NCBI RefSeq assembly: GCF_947500705.1
Contig: NZ_CANMSY010000004.1
Location: forward strand, 62,001 to 126,000
Direction of reading: 5' to 3'
DNA from: an uncultured Brachybacterium sp.
GTDB taxonomy: Bacteria; Actinomycetota; Actinomycetes; Actinomycetales; Dermabacteraceae
Length of the DNA: 64,000 nucleotides
The notes beneath the pieces were generated by a model that worked only from the letters and a program-made list of their open reading frames with translations, was not told the origin of the DNA and ran no database searches. This document shows, piece by piece, positions 27,194-37,400 of the stretch. The position numbers and the translations under genes were made by a program. Positions within the stretch are counted from its first letter, which is position 1. The number at the start of each line of letters is the position of its first letter.

Positions 27194-28894
27194 CTACAGC
27201 TCGCGCAGCCCGGTGACGGAATCGGGGATGCCGTGCCGCGGCGGGGCATCGCCCCCGCTGACCTGGCCGCCGCCGGTGAAGGAGGAGCCTTCGCCGCCGA
27301 AGTCCGGGAGGGTGCCGCCGGCGAGGTCCGCCTGGCGCACGGCGGTGTCCTTCGCGCCGGGCTCGGAATCATCGACCCAGAGCCGTTCCCCGGCGGCGTC
27401 GAGGTCGAAGATCTCCAACGTGTGGTCGCCGCCCGCGGCCTGGAGCCGCTTGCGCAGCGCGGCCCGCACAGCGGGATCCTTGGCGCGATCCGCACGGGTG
27501 CCGATGTCCGGGGCGACCAGCGCATACGGGCTCTCCCGGCGCACATAGTCCCCGGCCTGGCCATAGAGCAGATCCCGCAGCCCGCTGCGCATCGCGGAGG
27601 CGGCGGCTAGGCCCAGCAGGGGCACCAGAATCAGGGCTCCGGCCACGATCCACACCCAACTCAGGGCCGTCGCGACCTGCACGACCTGCAGGACCACGGC
27701 GAGCAGGACGGCGCCCAGCAGGCCCCATCCAGCGCTGATCCAGCCGGTCAGGCCTGCCACTCGTGCCTCCCACGGGTTCACCCGGGCGCGATGGCTCCAG
27801 TCCTCATAGGTGCGCTGGTCGGTGACCTGGTCGCGCTGCCCTGCGGAGAGCATCATCGCGGTCGCGGGGGCCAGGGCGAGCCCGAGCAGCACCACCGCAG
27901 CCACCGGCAGGGCGAGCAGCAGCTGCAGGAGGGGCAGGGCCGAGCCGGCGTCCACGAGATCCATCGTGGTGAAGCCGACGATCACGGTGACCAGGTCGGT
28001 GATCCCGAAGATGATCCAGCCGAGCCCGGCGGCGGCCGGGATCACCCAGGTCAGGCTCGCCCGGTACAGCAGCGCCAGTGTGATGACCGCACCGCGGGGG
28101 GTGAAGGCTGCACTGGCCGCCTCGGTGCCGGGATCCGGCGGGAGGTGCCGACGATCCTGGACCAGGACCTGCTTGGCGGCCTCGCGTCGCTCCTCGGGAT
28201 CCCGGCCGATGCGGGCCGTGGTGCGCAGCGCCTCGGCATCGGGGACGCCCAGCAGCTTCGGCGCGGTGACCGTGCGCCGCACCAGCACCCAGGCGAGCTG
28301 CAGCGCGAGGATCGCCAGGCACAGGGAGGACAGCGGTCCCGCACCGAGGCCGGTCCACGGCTGCGGCACGCCCAGCAGCACGGTGAGGGGCAGGGCGAGC
28401 ACCACGAGCAGCGGCGGGAGCATCAGCATCGCGGTGATGCCCGTGGCGACGGCTCGCTGGAACCCCTTCTCGCTGAGGAAGCGGCGCGGCTGGAGGCCGG
28501 CGATCACGCTGGGGGCCAGGGGCACCAGCGCCAGACTGAGCAGGGTCGCTGCGGCGGGGACCAGCAGGAAGGCGGAGCCGAGTCCAGCACTGGTGAATCC
28601 CAGATCGATCAGAGCCGCCCGCAGGAAAGCAGGTTCCGCGAGCGCGGACAGCAGCGAGAGGAACCAGAACGTCGGCGAGGCACCGAGGACGTACAGGGTC
28701 AGCAGCACGTACCACAGGCCCAGCAGCACCAGGGCGGGGGCCCAGAAGATCTGCAGCAGACGCTTCCGGATCGCGCCCTTGGACTCGGCGATGATCTCGC
28801 CGGGCGGGATGAGGGTGGTGGCCTCGCCCGGCAGCCGCCGAGGCTCCGGAAGGTCCGTCAGCGGCGGCAGCGAGCGGGCATAGGGCGAGGTCAT
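27194..28894 (-). CDS. large membrane protein of unknown function
   Basis: A 566-residue protein with about ten hydrophobic segments between residues 45 and 450 and a hydrophilic C-terminal tail of about 115 residues (IEIFDLDAAGERLWVDD-like region, then a Gly/Ser/Asp-rich end). I do not recognise the family. Helices occur as pairs, e.g. FWAPALVLLGLWYVLLTLYVLG and ITAMLMLPPLLVVLALPLTV. AGGAG lies about 5 nt before the ATG. It is convergent with the ABC-2 permease and directly downstream of recR on the same strand with 18 bp between, so it may be co-transcribed with recR. Confidence 0.7.
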   Translation of the reverse strand: MTSPYARSLPPLTDLPEPRRLPGEATTLIPPGEIIAESKGAIRKRLLQIFWAPALVLLGLWYVLLTLYVLGASPTFWFLSLLSALAEPAFLRAALIDLGFTSAGLGSAFLLVPAAATLLSLALVPLAPSVIAGLQPRRFLSEKGFQRAVATGITAMLMLPPLLVVLALPLTVLLGVPQPWTGLGAGPLSSLCLAILALQLAWVLVRRTVTAPKLLGVPDAEALRTTARIGRDPEERREAAKQVLVQDRRHLPPDPGTEAASAAFTPRGAVITLALLYRASLTWVIPAAAGLGWIIFGITDLVTVIVGFTTMDLVDAGSALPLLQLLLALPVAAVVLLGLALAPATAMMLSAGQRDQVTDQRTYEDWSHRARVNPWEARVAGLTGWISAGWGLLGAVLLAVVLQVVQVATALSWVWIVAGALILVPLLGLAAASAMRSGLRDLLYGQAGDYVRRESPYALVAPDIGTRADRAKDPAVRAALRKRLQAAGGDHTLEIFDLDAAGERLWVDDSEPGAKDTAVRQADLAGGTLPDFGGEGSSFTGGGQVSGGDAPPRHGIPDSVTGLREL

Positions 28895-28912
28895 CGGGGC
28901 TCCTGACAGGCC

Positions 28913-29506
28913 TCAGACGGAGCGGCGGCCCAGGAAGGCACGACCCAGCGTCATCTCGTCGGCGTAGTCGAGGTCGCCGCCCACCGGCAGGCCGGAGGCG
29001 AGGCGGGTGACCGTGAGGTCCAGAGGGCTCAGCAGGCGGGAGAGGTAGGCGGAGGTGGCCTCGCCCTCGATGTTGGGGTCCAGCGCGAGGATGACCTCCG
29101 TGGTCTCCCCCGAGCCGAGCCGGCTCATCAGCTGGGTGATCCGCAGATCGTTCGGGCCCACCCCGCCGATCGGGTCGATCGCGCCGCCGAGCACGTGATA
29201 ACGGCCCTTGAACTCGCGGATCTTCTCGATCGCGACGATGTCCTTGGACTCCTCGACCACGCAGATGATCTCTTCACTGCGGCGGGGGTCCGAGCAGATG
29301 CGGCACTCGTCCTCGGCGGAGACATTGCCGCACACCTCGCAGAAGCGCACGGTGTCCTTCACCTTGACCAGCACTTCCGCAAGGCGGCGCACCGCAGCAT
29401 CGTCGGCGTCCAGCAGATGGAATGCGATCCGCTGCGCCGACTTGGGGCCGATGCCCGGCAGCCTGCCGAGCTCGTCGATGAGGTCCTGAACGATGCCTTC
29501 GTACAC
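28913..29506 (-). CDS. recR: recombination mediator RecR
   Basis: A 197-residue RecR, which with RecO/RecF helps load RecA on gapped DNA. Helix-hairpin-helix [17 protein letters not shown] is at about 15-31, the four-Cys zinc finger CEVCGN...CRICSD at 58-75, and Toprim [15 protein letters not shown] near 83, with a C-terminal [19 protein letters not shown]. Normal length. The start GTG (29506) has no Shine-Dalgarno; TACAGT 7 nt upstream suggests a leaderless message. In many Actinobacteria recR follows dnaX directly; here a convergent gene lies between them. Confidence 0.95.
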   Translation of the reverse strand: MYEGIVQDLIDELGRLPGIGPKSAQRIAFHLLDADDAAVRRLAEVLVKVKDTVRFCEVCGNVSAEDECRICSDPRRSEEIICVVEESKDIVAIEKIREFKGRYHVLGGAIDPIGGVGPNDLRITQLMSRLGSGETTEVILALDPNIEGEATSAYLSRLLSPLDLTVTRLASGLPVGGDLDYADEMTLGRAFLGRRSV

Positions 29507-29513
29507 GTGCCCA

Positions 29514-29519
29514 ACTGTA
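29514..29519 (-). promoter_or_regulatory. possible -10 element of leaderless recR mRNA
   Basis: TACAGT on the minus strand ends 7 nt before the recR GTG, with no ribosome site between. Confidence 0.4.
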
Positions 29520-29680
29520 GTTCCCGGGGCCGACGGCCGGTCCCTCGGGGTGACCCACCCGCCACCGGCCGGCTCATCGCTCTGCCGGAGTGGCGGCGCC
29601 CGGTGAGGAGCGGTACGGTCATCCTCGGGTCGTCGCGTCCTTGCACGGCCCTTTGTCGACTCTGAACAGGACCAGGATCG

Positions 29681-30211
29681 ATGTCCTCGATGCCCTACCC
29701 CTACGACTCCGCGGAGCCCGCCTCCGACTGCCGGGTGGCACAGGCCCCGGAGGTCCCCACCGCCGTGGTGTCGAAGCGGGACTTCCCGATGTACGAGATG
29801 CCCGCCCTGATGGATGGCACCTTCTCGCATCTCGTCGAAGTGCTGGAGGCCGCGGGACTGCACCCGATCGGCCCCGCCTTCGCCCTGCACCACCGCGCCC
29901 CGGTCGCGACCAGTGATCTCGAGGTCGGTTTCCCGATCGACGCTCCCCTGACCGAGTCGCTCTCCCTGCCCAGCGGCTATGAGGTGACCGGCTCGGTGCT
30001 GCCTGCAGGCCGCGTGGGCTGGATCTCCCACATCGGCGGGTATGGCGGGCTGGCAGAGAAGTGGGGGGAGTTCACGGAGCACATCGGCGAATCCGAGGAG
30101 CAGATGATCTATCCCTTCTGGGAGTTCTACGTGACGCCCCCGTCCCCGGAGATGAACCCGGCGCGACTGCGCACCGATCTGTTCAGCCTGCTCGAGCCGC
30201 GCGACGTCTGA
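29681..30211 (+). CDS. GyrI-like small-molecule-binding domain protein
   Basis: A 176-residue protein of the GyrI-like/AraC effector-binding (SRPBCC-like double SHS2) fold. Features are [21 protein letters not shown] (in parts), a GPAFALHHR strand, [12 protein letters not shown] and the family-typical [22 protein letters not shown] terminal acidic patch ([19 protein letters not shown]) is like that of stand-alone GyrI proteins. There is no DNA-binding domain, so it may sequester or hydrolyse a ligand. AGGATCG precedes the ATG. It is convergent with dnaX and divergent from recR. Confidence 0.8.
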   Translation: MSSMPYPYDSAEPASDCRVAQAPEVPTAVVSKRDFPMYEMPALMDGTFSHLVEVLEAAGLHPIGPAFALHHRAPVATSDLEVGFPIDAPLTESLSLPSGYEVTGSVLPAGRVGWISHIGGYGGLAEKWGEFTEHIGESEEQMIYPFWEFYVTPPSPEMNPARLRTDLFSLLEPRDV

Positions 30212-30237
30212 GCATCGCTCCCGCCGTCTCCGGCTCA

Positions 30238-30253
30238 GGAGGCGGCCGTCTCC
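30238..30253. terminator. inverted repeat between convergent genes
   Basis: GGAGGCGGCCGTCTCC is a near-perfect palindrome, with further GC-rich pairing around it, in the 107-bp gap between the GyrI-like gene and the end of dnaX. No T-run. Confidence 0.3.
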
Positions 30254-30318
30254 TGCGAGCTGATCCCCGGTCCGAGTCCGACGGAGATCGGCTCTGCTGC
30301 CTGACTCACGCTGCCTGA

Positions 30319-33300
30319 CTAGCGGGGCCGGTTCTCATCGATCACTTCGAGGACCTTGCCGCCGAGCAGCTTCTCGATGATCTCGCGGCCGTTGCGGTTG
30401 GCGCCGGTGGCGTCGGCGTCGTCCCGAGTCGCGCCGCCGGTCGGGTCGGCGTCCGCCGCAGAGTCGTCGGACTGAGCACCGCGCGCGCCCCGGAAGCGCT
30501 GACCCGCCGGCCTGGACGCCTGCGCGGCCTGTGCCGCTTCACGCACCATCGCGGCGCCGCTGCGAGCAGGTGCGGGCTGAACGGGTGCCGCAGCTGTGGA
30601 AGCGGAGGCCGACGGGTCAACCGCCGACGGGGCGGGTCCCGACGAGGCCAGCCCTGACTGACCTCGCCCTTGCGGACCTGGCCGCGACGTATCGGGCCCC
30701 GAGGTGCCCGTGCCGGTGCCGGTGCCGGTGCCGGTGCCGGTGCCGGTGCCGGTGCCGGTGGTCGACGCTGCCGTGCCCCAGGAGGCCGCGGCCCGGTCGG
30801 CGGCGGAGCCGGCTGGCGCGTCGGCGGAAGACGGCGCGGCATCAGCGGGAGCGTGCGGGGGGACATTCGCGGAAGCCGCACTCGCGGCCGAGTTCCGCGC
30901 CCTCGGCGGCACGGCGTGCAGACCGGGCGCACCCGGCACCTCGGCGACATCTCCTGTCGCAATACCTGTCGTCGCGGCGTCAGCGGGCGCGACGTCAGCG
31001 GGGGCTGCGCCGGGCGGGGCGAGGGCGTCGTCGGCCGAGGCGGCACCGACTGGAGCGCCGCCGGGTGCCGCCGGCGAAGCAGCGTTCTGCGCCGGGCGGG
31101 AGTGGACGACGCGGCCTTCGGCGATCGCTCGCTTCAGCGCTTTCTGCCCGTAGGTGCGAGGTTCATCAGGCGGGACGGAGTCACGGCCCTCATCATCCAC
31201 CACGGGGATCTCACCACTCGGTGCAGCGCCGCCAGGCGCGGTGCCGGCTGAGGCCGCGCCGCCCGGTGCAGAGCTCCCCCGCGCGGCGTCGCCAGGCGCG
31301 GTACGGGCTGTCGCGCCACCCCCCGGATCTGCCGGGCGCAGTGCATCGGACCAGGGCGCGGGGCTCTCCGCCCTGGTGGCGCTGCTCGGGCCCTGCGCGA
31401 GAGCCTGCTGCGGCGGTGCGTTCCGCGCCACGTGGTCGTCCGGTGGGTACTCGTCGTGAGGGTCCGGCGGATAGGGGTCATCAGGCTCCGGGGCGAAGTC
31501 CTCGACACGTTGGGCGACCGAGCCGCCCCGGCCCGCCTGGGCTGCGCGGGCCGCGGCCTGCATCGCCCTGTCCGAGGCTCGCTGGCCCAGGGAGACGGTG
31601 GGTTCCTCCCGAGGGGCCGGTGGTGCAGCGCTCGCTGTGTCGCGTGATGCGGGGTTCGCTGAGGTGCCCGTGGCCGCCTTCGCTGCGGTGCCGCGCGGGG
31701 GCACGGACGCAGCCGCGTCTCCCCACCGAGCCGGGCTGGAGCGGTTCACGTCCGGCTCAGGGCGTGCCGTCTGTTCACGCATCGACCCTCCGGACCCGCT
31801 GGCATTGCCCGAACCGCTCGGCCCGCCCTGCCCTGCCGGACCACCGGGTCCGGCCTGTCCACCCGGTCTGCCCTGTCCACCCGGCCCGGTCTGGCCGCCC
31901 TGCCCGCCGCCGCCAGAGCCGGGGCCGGGGTCCTCCCCGACCACGGCCTCGATGGAGACGTCGGTGTGCAGGATGCGACGCACGGCGTCGGCCAGGTTCT
32001 CCCCGGCGGTGCCGCGGTGGAACGCATTGACCAGCCCCTCCGTACGGAAACCGATCACCAGGGTGCTGCCGTGAGCTCCGTTGACGTGTCCGTTCTGGGA
32101 CACCAGCGCCCAGCTCGGGCGCCGGATCTGCTGGAGCTCGTCCAGGATCGCGGACCAGTGCCCGCGCACGTGATCCGCATCGAGACCGTCCGGCACCGCA
32201 GCGGCCGGGGCGTCCTGCTGCGTCGAGCCGGCGTCCTGCCCCGCCGAGGGCTCCTGCACCGACGGGGAGCGCTGTGCGAGGGGAGGTTCATGCGCGGCGT
32301 CGGGCTGCTGCGCCGACGGCTGATCCTGCGCCGCTGGTGTCGGCGCCCAGGTGGTGGGCGCCTGCGCGGTGGAAGCCTGGAAGTTCCCGCTCTGAGTTTC
32401 TCCGTGCTCGGGCTCGGCCGGGGTGGCGGCCGGAGCCGATGAGGCTGGAGCTGATGAGGCTGGACCCTGCGCCTGCTGCGGGGCGGGCTGCTCCCGCGGC
32501 TCCGTCGGCGCCGGGGGACGGCCGCCGCGGGCTTGACGCGCCGCCTCGACCTTCTGCTGGGCGATGCGTCGCGCCTCTTCACGCGCGCCCGAAGGACCAG
32601 CAGCGCCTGCGGCGCCGGGGGCGCCGGGGGCGCCGGTGCTCTGGGCCGGACCCGCACCCGAACCTCCAGCCCCCGATGGCGCCCCTGCCCCGACCGGTGC
32701 AGGTCCGTCACCGGCGGCGAGGGCGGCCCGCTCGTTGCGCAGCACCAGTCGGGCTGCGAGCAGCTCGAGGTGGAGCCGCGGCGAGGTCGCGCCGCTCATC
32801 GTGGAGAGGGTCTCGTGGACCAGATCGCCGCACAGCGACAGATCCGCCGGGGAGAACTGGGTGGCCTGGCCGCGCATCTGCTCGAGGTCACCGGCCGGGA
32901 CCTGCGGCAGCAGATCGGCGGCCTTGTCCGGCACGGCGGCCAGCACGATCAGATCGCGCATCCGCTCCAGCAGATCCTCGACGAAGCGCCGCGGCTCATG
33001 GCCGGTGGCGAGCACATGCTCGACCGCGCCGTACAGCGCGGCGGCATCCCGCTGGGCGATCGCGGTGACCGCGGTGTCCAGCAGTGCGGTGTCGGTGAAG
33101 CCCAGCAGAGCGATCGCGGTGGCGACGTCGAGCCCGCCGTCGTCGGCCCCGGCCATCAGCTGATCCAGCACCGACATCGAGTCACGCGCGGAACCGCCGC
33201 CGGCGCGCACCACCAGCGGCATCACGCCTTCGCCGACCTGCACGGACTCCGCGGCGCAGACCTCCTCGAGGTAGGGGCCCAGCACCTGCGGCGGGATCAG

Positions 33301-33831
33301 CCGGAAGGGGTAGTGGTGGGTGCGCGAGCGGATGGTGCCGATGACCTTGTCCGGCTCGGTGGTCGCGAAGACGAACTTCACGTGGTCCGGCGGCTCCTCG
33401 ACCAGCTTCAGCAGCGCGTTGAACCCCGCCGAGGTGACCATGTGGGCCTCGTCGATGATGAACACCTTGTAGCGGTCCCGGACGGGGGCGAAGGAGGCAC
33501 GTTCGCGCAGTTCACGGGCATCATCCACACCACCGTGGCTGGCGGCGTCGATCTCCACCACGTCCAGGCTGCCGGCACCGCCGGTGGCGAGGTCACGGCA
33601 GGAATCGCACTGCCCGCAGGGGATGTCCGTCGGCCCCTCCGCGCAGTTCAGGCAGCGGGCGAGGATGCGCGCGGAGGTGGTCTTGCCACAGCCGCGCGGG
33701 CCCGAGAACAGGTAGGCATGACCGACCCTCCCGGCACGCAGCGCACGCCGCAGGGGCGTGGTGACGTGGTCCTGGCCGATCACCTCGGCGAAGGACTCCG
33801 GGCGGTAACGTCGATACAGAGCTATGGCCAC
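30319..33831 (-). CDS. dnaX: DNA polymerase III subunit gamma/tau
   Basis: A 1170-residue clamp-loader subunit. The AAA+ part (1 to about 370) has [20 protein letters not shown], the zinc-binding [19 protein letters not shown] and Walker [10 protein letters not shown] Pro/Gln/Ala-rich linker is followed by the conserved tau domain (about 545-640: [23 protein letters not shown] in parts, then [14 protein letters not shown]). After that come about 500 residues of low-complexity Ala/Pro/Gly/Asp sequence including a Thr-Gly hexanucleotide repeat, and the protein ends in a conserved-looking [19 protein letters not shown]. Typical actinobacterial DnaX is 600-850 residues, so this tail is very long. 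Confidence 0.95.
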   Translation of the reverse strand: MAIALYRRYRPESFAEVIGQDHVTTPLRRALRAGRVGHAYLFSGPRGCGKTTSARILARCLNCAEGPTDIPCGQCDSCRDLATGGAGSLDVVEIDAASHGGVDDARELRERASFAPVRDRYKVFIIDEAHMVTSAGFNALLKLVEEPPDHVKFVFATTEPDKVIGTIRSRTHHYPFRLIPPQVLGPYLEEVCAAESVQVGEGVMPLVVRAGGGSARDSMSVLDQLMAGADDGGLDVATAIALLGFTDTALLDTAVTAIAQRDAAALYGAVEHVLATGHEPRRFVEDLLERMRDLIVLAAVPDKAADLLPQVPAGDLEQMRGQATQFSPADLSLCGDLVHETLSTMSGATSPRLHLELLAARLVLRNERAALAAGDGPAPVGAGAPSGAGGSGAGPAQSTGAPGAPGAAGAAGPSGAREEARRIAQQKVEAARQARGGRPPAPTEPREQPAPQQAQGPASSAPASSAPAATPAEPEHGETQSGNFQASTAQAPTTWAPTPAAQDQPSAQQPDAAHEPPLAQRSPSVQEPSAGQDAGSTQQDAPAAAVPDGLDADHVRGHWSAILDELQQIRRPSWALVSQNGHVNGAHGSTLVIGFRTEGLVNAFHRGTAGENLADAVRRILHTDVSIEAVVGEDPGPGSGGGGQGGQTGPGGQGRPGGQAGPGGPAGQGGPSGSGNASGSGGSMREQTARPEPDVNRSSPARWGDAAASVPPRGTAAKAATGTSANPASRDTASAAPPAPREEPTVSLGQRASDRAMQAAARAAQAGRGGSVAQRVEDFAPEPDDPYPPDPHDEYPPDDHVARNAPPQQALAQGPSSATRAESPAPWSDALRPADPGGGATARTAPGDAARGSSAPGGAASAGTAPGGAAPSGEIPVVDDEGRDSVPPDEPRTYGQKALKRAIAEGRVVHSRPAQNAASPAAPGGAPVGAASADDALAPPGAAPADVAPADAATTGIATGDVAEVPGAPGLHAVPPRARNSAASAASANVPPHAPADAAPSSADAPAGSAADRAAASWGTAASTTGTGTGTGTGTGTGTGTGTSGPDTSRPGPQGRGQSGLASSGPAPSAVDPSASASTAAAPVQPAPARSGAAMVREAAQAAQASRPAGQRFRGARGAQSDDSAADADPTGGATRDDADATGANRNGREIIEKLLGGKVLEVIDENRPR
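30715..30756. repeat. hexanucleotide microsatellite in dnaX
   Basis: Seven perfect GGTGCC units with degenerate units on both sides encode a (Thr-Gly)n stretch near the C-terminus of tau. Unit length keeps the frame, and copy number is expected to vary. Confidence 0.85.
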
Positions 33832-33863
33832 TCCGACAGGCTAGTCGAGGGTGCCCACCTTCC

Positions 33864-35246
33864 TCACCGCAGTGGACGGAGAGGATCTGTGGAGGAACGG
33901 TCCTCGGGCGCTGTCACGCCCTCTGCTCCGTGCACGTCGGCCGCAGCCCCCGGCCTCGTGTCATCGCCCTCGGTCGGGGACGACGCGGAATGAGCAGGTC
34001 CGACCGACGAGGCCGCCTCCTTCCCCCTCGCAGCCTTCGCCGCGGCGAGCTTCTCCCCGCGGCTGTGCAGCCCCCGGCGGGTCGCCAGGAACACACTCAC
34101 CACCACGATCACCGGCACCAGCAGGTCCGGCAGCCAGTCGGGGATGTCGAAGGGCAGGCCGATGTCCGGCAGCAGCCCCAGCAGCCAGGCCAGCAGGTCG
34201 CGCACCGGCCGCAGCAGCATGGCGAAGAACTCTTTGATCGGGGAGACCACCGCTTCGAGGAACTCCTGGATCGGGCGCAGCAGCTGTGCGATCCACTCCC
34301 GCGGCGGTGCGGTCATCCGCGCGATCGCGTCGAGCGCCGGTCGCACCCGTGCCTCGAGCCAGTCGATCAACGGGTCGAGCAGGCCGCTGAACAGGGCGCC
34401 GAGGCCGAGCAGCGGCAGCAGGTAGCGCGCTGACTTCGTGAGCGCGGCGACCAGCGCATAGCGGGTGGGATGGGCGGTGCGCTTCTCCTCGCGGGCGGCC
34501 GACGGGGAACCGTCCGCCGGGACCAGCACGATGCGCTTGAACCCTTGACGGATGTCGACCTCCCCGGCGCCCCCCAGGCCGACGGTGCGGATGGTGATGT
34601 CCTCGGAGTCCACATATACGCCCCCGTCCCTGGGGCGGCGCACCGTGCAGAGCAGAGTCGCGAAGCCGTCCTTGACGGTGAAGCGGAGGTCGTCCTCCGC
34701 CCAGGGTTCGGCGCCGGCGCTCTCGTCGGGCTCCAGGGAAGAGTCCGCGCCGGCGGCCGAGTCCTCGCGCCCATCGTGAGTCGGGCCGTCGGCCCCCGCG
34801 GCACTCATGCCGTCTCCCGACTCAGGGGCCATTCCGGGGTCCTCTTCGACGCTCTTCTCCGGCGGCCTCGCCTTCGCCTCGGCCTTCGGGTCGTGCTCGA
34901 TGCCGTCGATGACCACGGTGAACGTCGTGTCCAGGAGCCGGTGGCGCACTCGGACCAGGTAGTCATGGCGGCCGGTGCTGCCGCGGTATTCGACGTCGGC
35001 GGCGAAGCGGTGCGAGGTCTTCTCCCCGAAGGCCGGCTCGTCCTCATTCGTCGGGGCCGCGTTCGTCGGGGTCTCGTCCGTAGGGACCGCGTCCGTCGGG
35101 ACCGCGTCCGTCGGGACCGCGTCCATCGGCGCCGCCTCCGTCGAGGTCCTGCCCGTCGGGAGCGGAGTCGTCGACTCCTGACGCGCTGCCGTCCGATCCG
35201 TCATCGACGATGCGTCGCGGTGGCGATCCAGGCGGTGCTCAGGCAT
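33864..35246 (-). CDS. membrane-anchored protein of unknown function
   Basis: A 460-residue protein I do not recognise. The N-terminus (to about 65) is Pro/Thr/Asp-rich with 5-residue repeats of the form (A/D)VPTD. A beta-rich region (about 70-245) has two related strands sets (YLVRVRHRLLDTTFTVVIDG and LRFTVKDGFATLLCTVRRP). Then come amphipathic helices (LLPLLGLGALFSGLLDPLIDW, a Pro-rich re-entrant set), a final membrane helix (LLVPVIVVVSVFLATRRG) and a basic/acidic tail. It seems anchored by its C-terminal third. The start is uncertain: ATG at 35246 or 35204, neither with a clear ribosome site. It lies just upstream of dnaX on the same strand, 32 bp away. Confidence 0.65.
   Translation of the reverse strand: MPEHRLDRHRDASSMTDRTAARQESTTPLPTGRTSTEAAPMDAVPTDAVPTDAVPTDETPTNAAPTNEDEPAFGEKTSHRFAADVEYRGSTGRHDYLVRVRHRLLDTTFTVVIDGIEHDPKAEAKARPPEKSVEEDPGMAPESGDGMSAAGADGPTHDGREDSAAGADSSLEPDESAGAEPWAEDDLRFTVKDGFATLLCTVRRPRDGGVYVDSEDITIRTVGLGGAGEVDIRQGFKRIVLVPADGSPSAAREEKRTAHPTRYALVAALTKSARYLLPLLGLGALFSGLLDPLIDWLEARVRPALDAIARMTAPPREWIAQLLRPIQEFLEAVVSPIKEFFAMLLRPVRDLLAWLLGLLPDIGLPFDIPDWLPDLLVPVIVVVSVFLATRRGLHSRGEKLAAAKAARGKEAASSVGPAHSASSPTEGDDTRPGAAADVHGAEGVTAPEDRSSTDPLRPLR
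35060..35140. repeat. 15-bp in-frame tandem repeat
   Basis: Units of the form GTCCGTCGGGACCGC, two perfect and several degenerate, encode the (A/D)VPTD repeats near the N-terminus of the membrane-anchored protein. Confidence 0.75.
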
Positions 35247-35396
35247 GCCCCTACGATGCACCGCCGCACACCCCTCCCGCATCCGCCGCCCGGAGGGGAA
35301 TCGCCGGCCACCCATCCACCGATCGGCGGACCCTGGATCACGGATCGACAGTCCGCACCTGTTGCCTGCACAGCCCGCGCCGCGAAGACTGAGCGC

Positions 35397-35819
35397 ATGA
35401 GCGTCTTCGTCTCCCACACCAGCATCGACTGCCACGACGCCTACGCCCTCAGCGAGTGGTGGCGCAGGATCCTCGACTACGGGACGGACCCGGAGGATCC
35501 GAACCTTCCCGGACATGAGGAGTGCGCGATCTTCGACCCGGACACCGGCCACACCCTCCTGTTCCTCGAAGTGCCTGATGCCGAGCTGCCGGCCAAGCGC
35601 ATCCACTTCGACGTGCGTCCGCGCGAGCGCACGCAGGAGCAGGAGATCCGCTGGCTCGAGGAGCAGGGCGCCACCCTCGTCGCCGACCACCGCGGGCAGT
35701 ACGGGCCGGGCACGGGCTGGCTGACCATGGCTGATCCGGAGGGCAATCAGTTCTGCGTGCTGAAGTCCCTCGCCGAGCGCGCCCACGTCCCGAGCCCCGA
35801 CCCCCAAGCCCCTCAATGA
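35397..35819 (+). CDS. VOC (glyoxalase-like) family protein
   Basis: A 140-residue single-unit vicinal-oxygen-chelate protein with two beta-alpha-beta-beta-beta modules: SIDCHDAYALSEWWRRILDY (first), then LLFLEVPDAELPAKRIHFDVR and a final GWLTMADPEGNQFCVLKS. Potential metal residues are His/Glu of the strands (CHD, HFDV, DPEGN). The family includes dioxygenases, fosfomycin-type resistance proteins and glyoxalases; this stand-alone small form is usually annotated only as VOC protein. The ATG has no strong ribosome site. Confidence 0.8.
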   Translation: MSVFVSHTSIDCHDAYALSEWWRRILDYGTDPEDPNLPGHEECAIFDPDTGHTLLFLEVPDAELPAKRIHFDVRPRERTQEQEIRWLEEQGATLVADHRGQYGPGTGWLTMADPEGNQFCVLKSLAERAHVPSPDPQAPQ

Positions 35820-35869
35820 CCCGCCTCGAAACTCCCAAGAAGCTCTAATGTGACCGCATAGCGGTTTCA

Positions 35870-35898
35870 TTGAAAGTGCGATCAGGTCGGCGTAGCGT
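35870..35898 (+). promoter_or_regulatory. promoter of the dicarboxylate symporter gene
   Basis: TTGAAA (35870-35875) and TAGCGT (35893-35898) are separated by exactly 17 bp, a good sigma-70-type promoter. The GTG start lies 8 nt after the -10, with no ribosome site, so the mRNA is probably leaderless. Confidence 0.6.
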
Positions 35899-35906
35899 CA
35901 CCTGCC

Positions 35907-37400
35907 GTGAGCACCTCGACCACTCCCTCCTCCACGGCCGCGACGCGCCAGCGCAACCCGCTGCGCGCGATCCTCGGCATCTCCTTCGGCTGGCAGGTCC
36001 TGATCGGACTCGTCCTCGGCATCATCCTCGGTCTCGTCGCCGCGCAGATCGGCCCCGTCGCCGAGACCGACGCGAACCCCGACGGCGCCAACTGGCTGAC
36101 CACCGGCCTCGACACCATCGGCACCATCTTCGTGACGCTGCTGAAGGCCCTGGTCCCGCCGCTGATCTTCCTCGCGATCGTCACCTCGATCGCCAACCTC
36201 CGCAATGTCACCAACGCCGCGCGCCTGGCCTGGAAGACCCTGCTGTGGTTCGCGATCACCGCCCTCATCTCGGTCGCAGTCGGCATCACGCTGGGCGTGG
36301 TCACCTCCCCCGGTGAGAACTCCGGCGTGGACCGCTCCGCCGAGGCCGCCTCCTCCACCCAGGGCGGTTGGATGGACTTCCTCACCGGCCTGGTGCCCGC
36401 CAACTTCCTCGGCATCGCCGGGAAGGCCGGGGAGGACGGCTCCGTCTCCCTGAGCTTCAACGCCCTCCAGATCCTGGTCATCTCGATCGCCGTCGGCATC
36501 GCGGTGCTCAAGGTGGGCGAGAAGGCCGAGCCGTTCCTCAAGGTCACCGGCTCCGCGCTGGAGATCGTGCAGAAGCTGCTGTGGTGGGTCATCCGCCTGG
36601 CGCCGATCGGCACCGTCGGCCTGCTCGGCAACGCCGTCGCCTCCTACGGCTGGGAGGCCATCGGCCAGCTCGGCGTGTTCACCGTCGACGTCTACGTGGG
36701 CATGCTGATCGTGCTGCTGGTCGTCTACCCGGTGCTGCTGAAGCTCAACGGACTCTCCGTCGGCTCCTTCTTCCGCGGCGTGTGGCCCGCGACCTCGCTG
36801 GGCTTCGTCTCCCGCAGCTCGCTGGGCACCATGCCGATGACCCAGACGGTCACCGAGCGGATGGGCGTGCCCCGCCACTACGCGAGCTTCGCGATCCCGC
36901 TGGGCGCGACCACCAAGATGGACGGCTGCGCCGCGATCTACCCCTCGCTGGCCGCGATCTTCGTCGCGAACTTCTACGGCGTGCCCCTGGGCATCACCGA
37001 CTACCTGCTGATCGTGCTGGTCTCGGTGCTCGGCTCCGCCGCGACCGCCGGCATGACCGGCGCGACCGTGATGCTCACCCTCACGCTGTCCACCCTGGGA
37101 CTGCCGCTCGAGGGCGTGGGCCTGCTGCTCGCGATCGATCCGATCCTGGACATGGGCCGCACCGCCCTGAACGTCACCGGCCAGTCGCTGGTGGCCGTGA
37201 TCGTCGCCAAGCGCGAGAAGATCCTGGACCAGGGCACGTACGACGCCACCCGTCGCACCTCCTTCCAGGTCATCCAGGCCGAGGAGACGGCCGAGGCCCA
37301 GGGCGCGCCCGACGCCGCGGCCGAGGCGGGCGAGTCGACCGAGGCAGGCGACTCGTCCGAGGTCGCAGACGGCACCGGGAAGCAGCCTGCCACCGCCTGA
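35907..37400 (+). CDS. dicarboxylate/amino acid:cation symporter (DAACS family)
   Basis: A 497-residue sodium- or proton-coupled symporter of the GltP/DctA family. Eight helices and two re-entrant loops are seen. Motifs: FVSRSSLGTMPMTQTV (serine-rich hairpin 1 equivalent), the sodium/substrate motif TTKMDGCAA (usually NMDGTA), GMTGATVMLTLTLSTLGLP (hairpin 2) and IDPILDMGRTALNVTG (substrate-binding helix). Substrate (glutamate, aspartate, succinate or serine/threonine) is not certain; SSLGT and Arg in GRTALN favour an acidic or small amino acid. The C-terminal tail of about 60 residues is acidic. No Shine-Dalgarno; promoter described separately. Confidence 0.9.
   Translation: MSTSTTPSSTAATRQRNPLRAILGISFGWQVLIGLVLGIILGLVAAQIGPVAETDANPDGANWLTTGLDTIGTIFVTLLKALVPPLIFLAIVTSIANLRNVTNAARLAWKTLLWFAITALISVAVGITLGVVTSPGENSGVDRSAEAASSTQGGWMDFLTGLVPANFLGIAGKAGEDGSVSLSFNALQILVISIAVGIAVLKVGEKAEPFLKVTGSALEIVQKLLWWVIRLAPIGTVGLLGNAVASYGWEAIGQLGVFTVDVYVGMLIVLLVVYPVLLKLNGLSVGSFFRGVWPATSLGFVSRSSLGTMPMTQTVTERMGVPRHYASFAIPLGATTKMDGCAAIYPSLAAIFVANFYGVPLGITDYLLIVLVSVLGSAATAGMTGATVMLTLTLSTLGLPLEGVGLLLAIDPILDMGRTALNVTGQSLVAVIVAKREKILDQGTYDATRRTSFQVIQAEETAEAQGAPDAAAEAGESTEAGDSSEVADGTGKQPATA

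Noticed and set aside
30680-30780. CRISPR-like regular repeats in dnaX
   Set aside because: Perfect 6-bp units without spacers and in frame; a coding microsatellite, not CRISPR.
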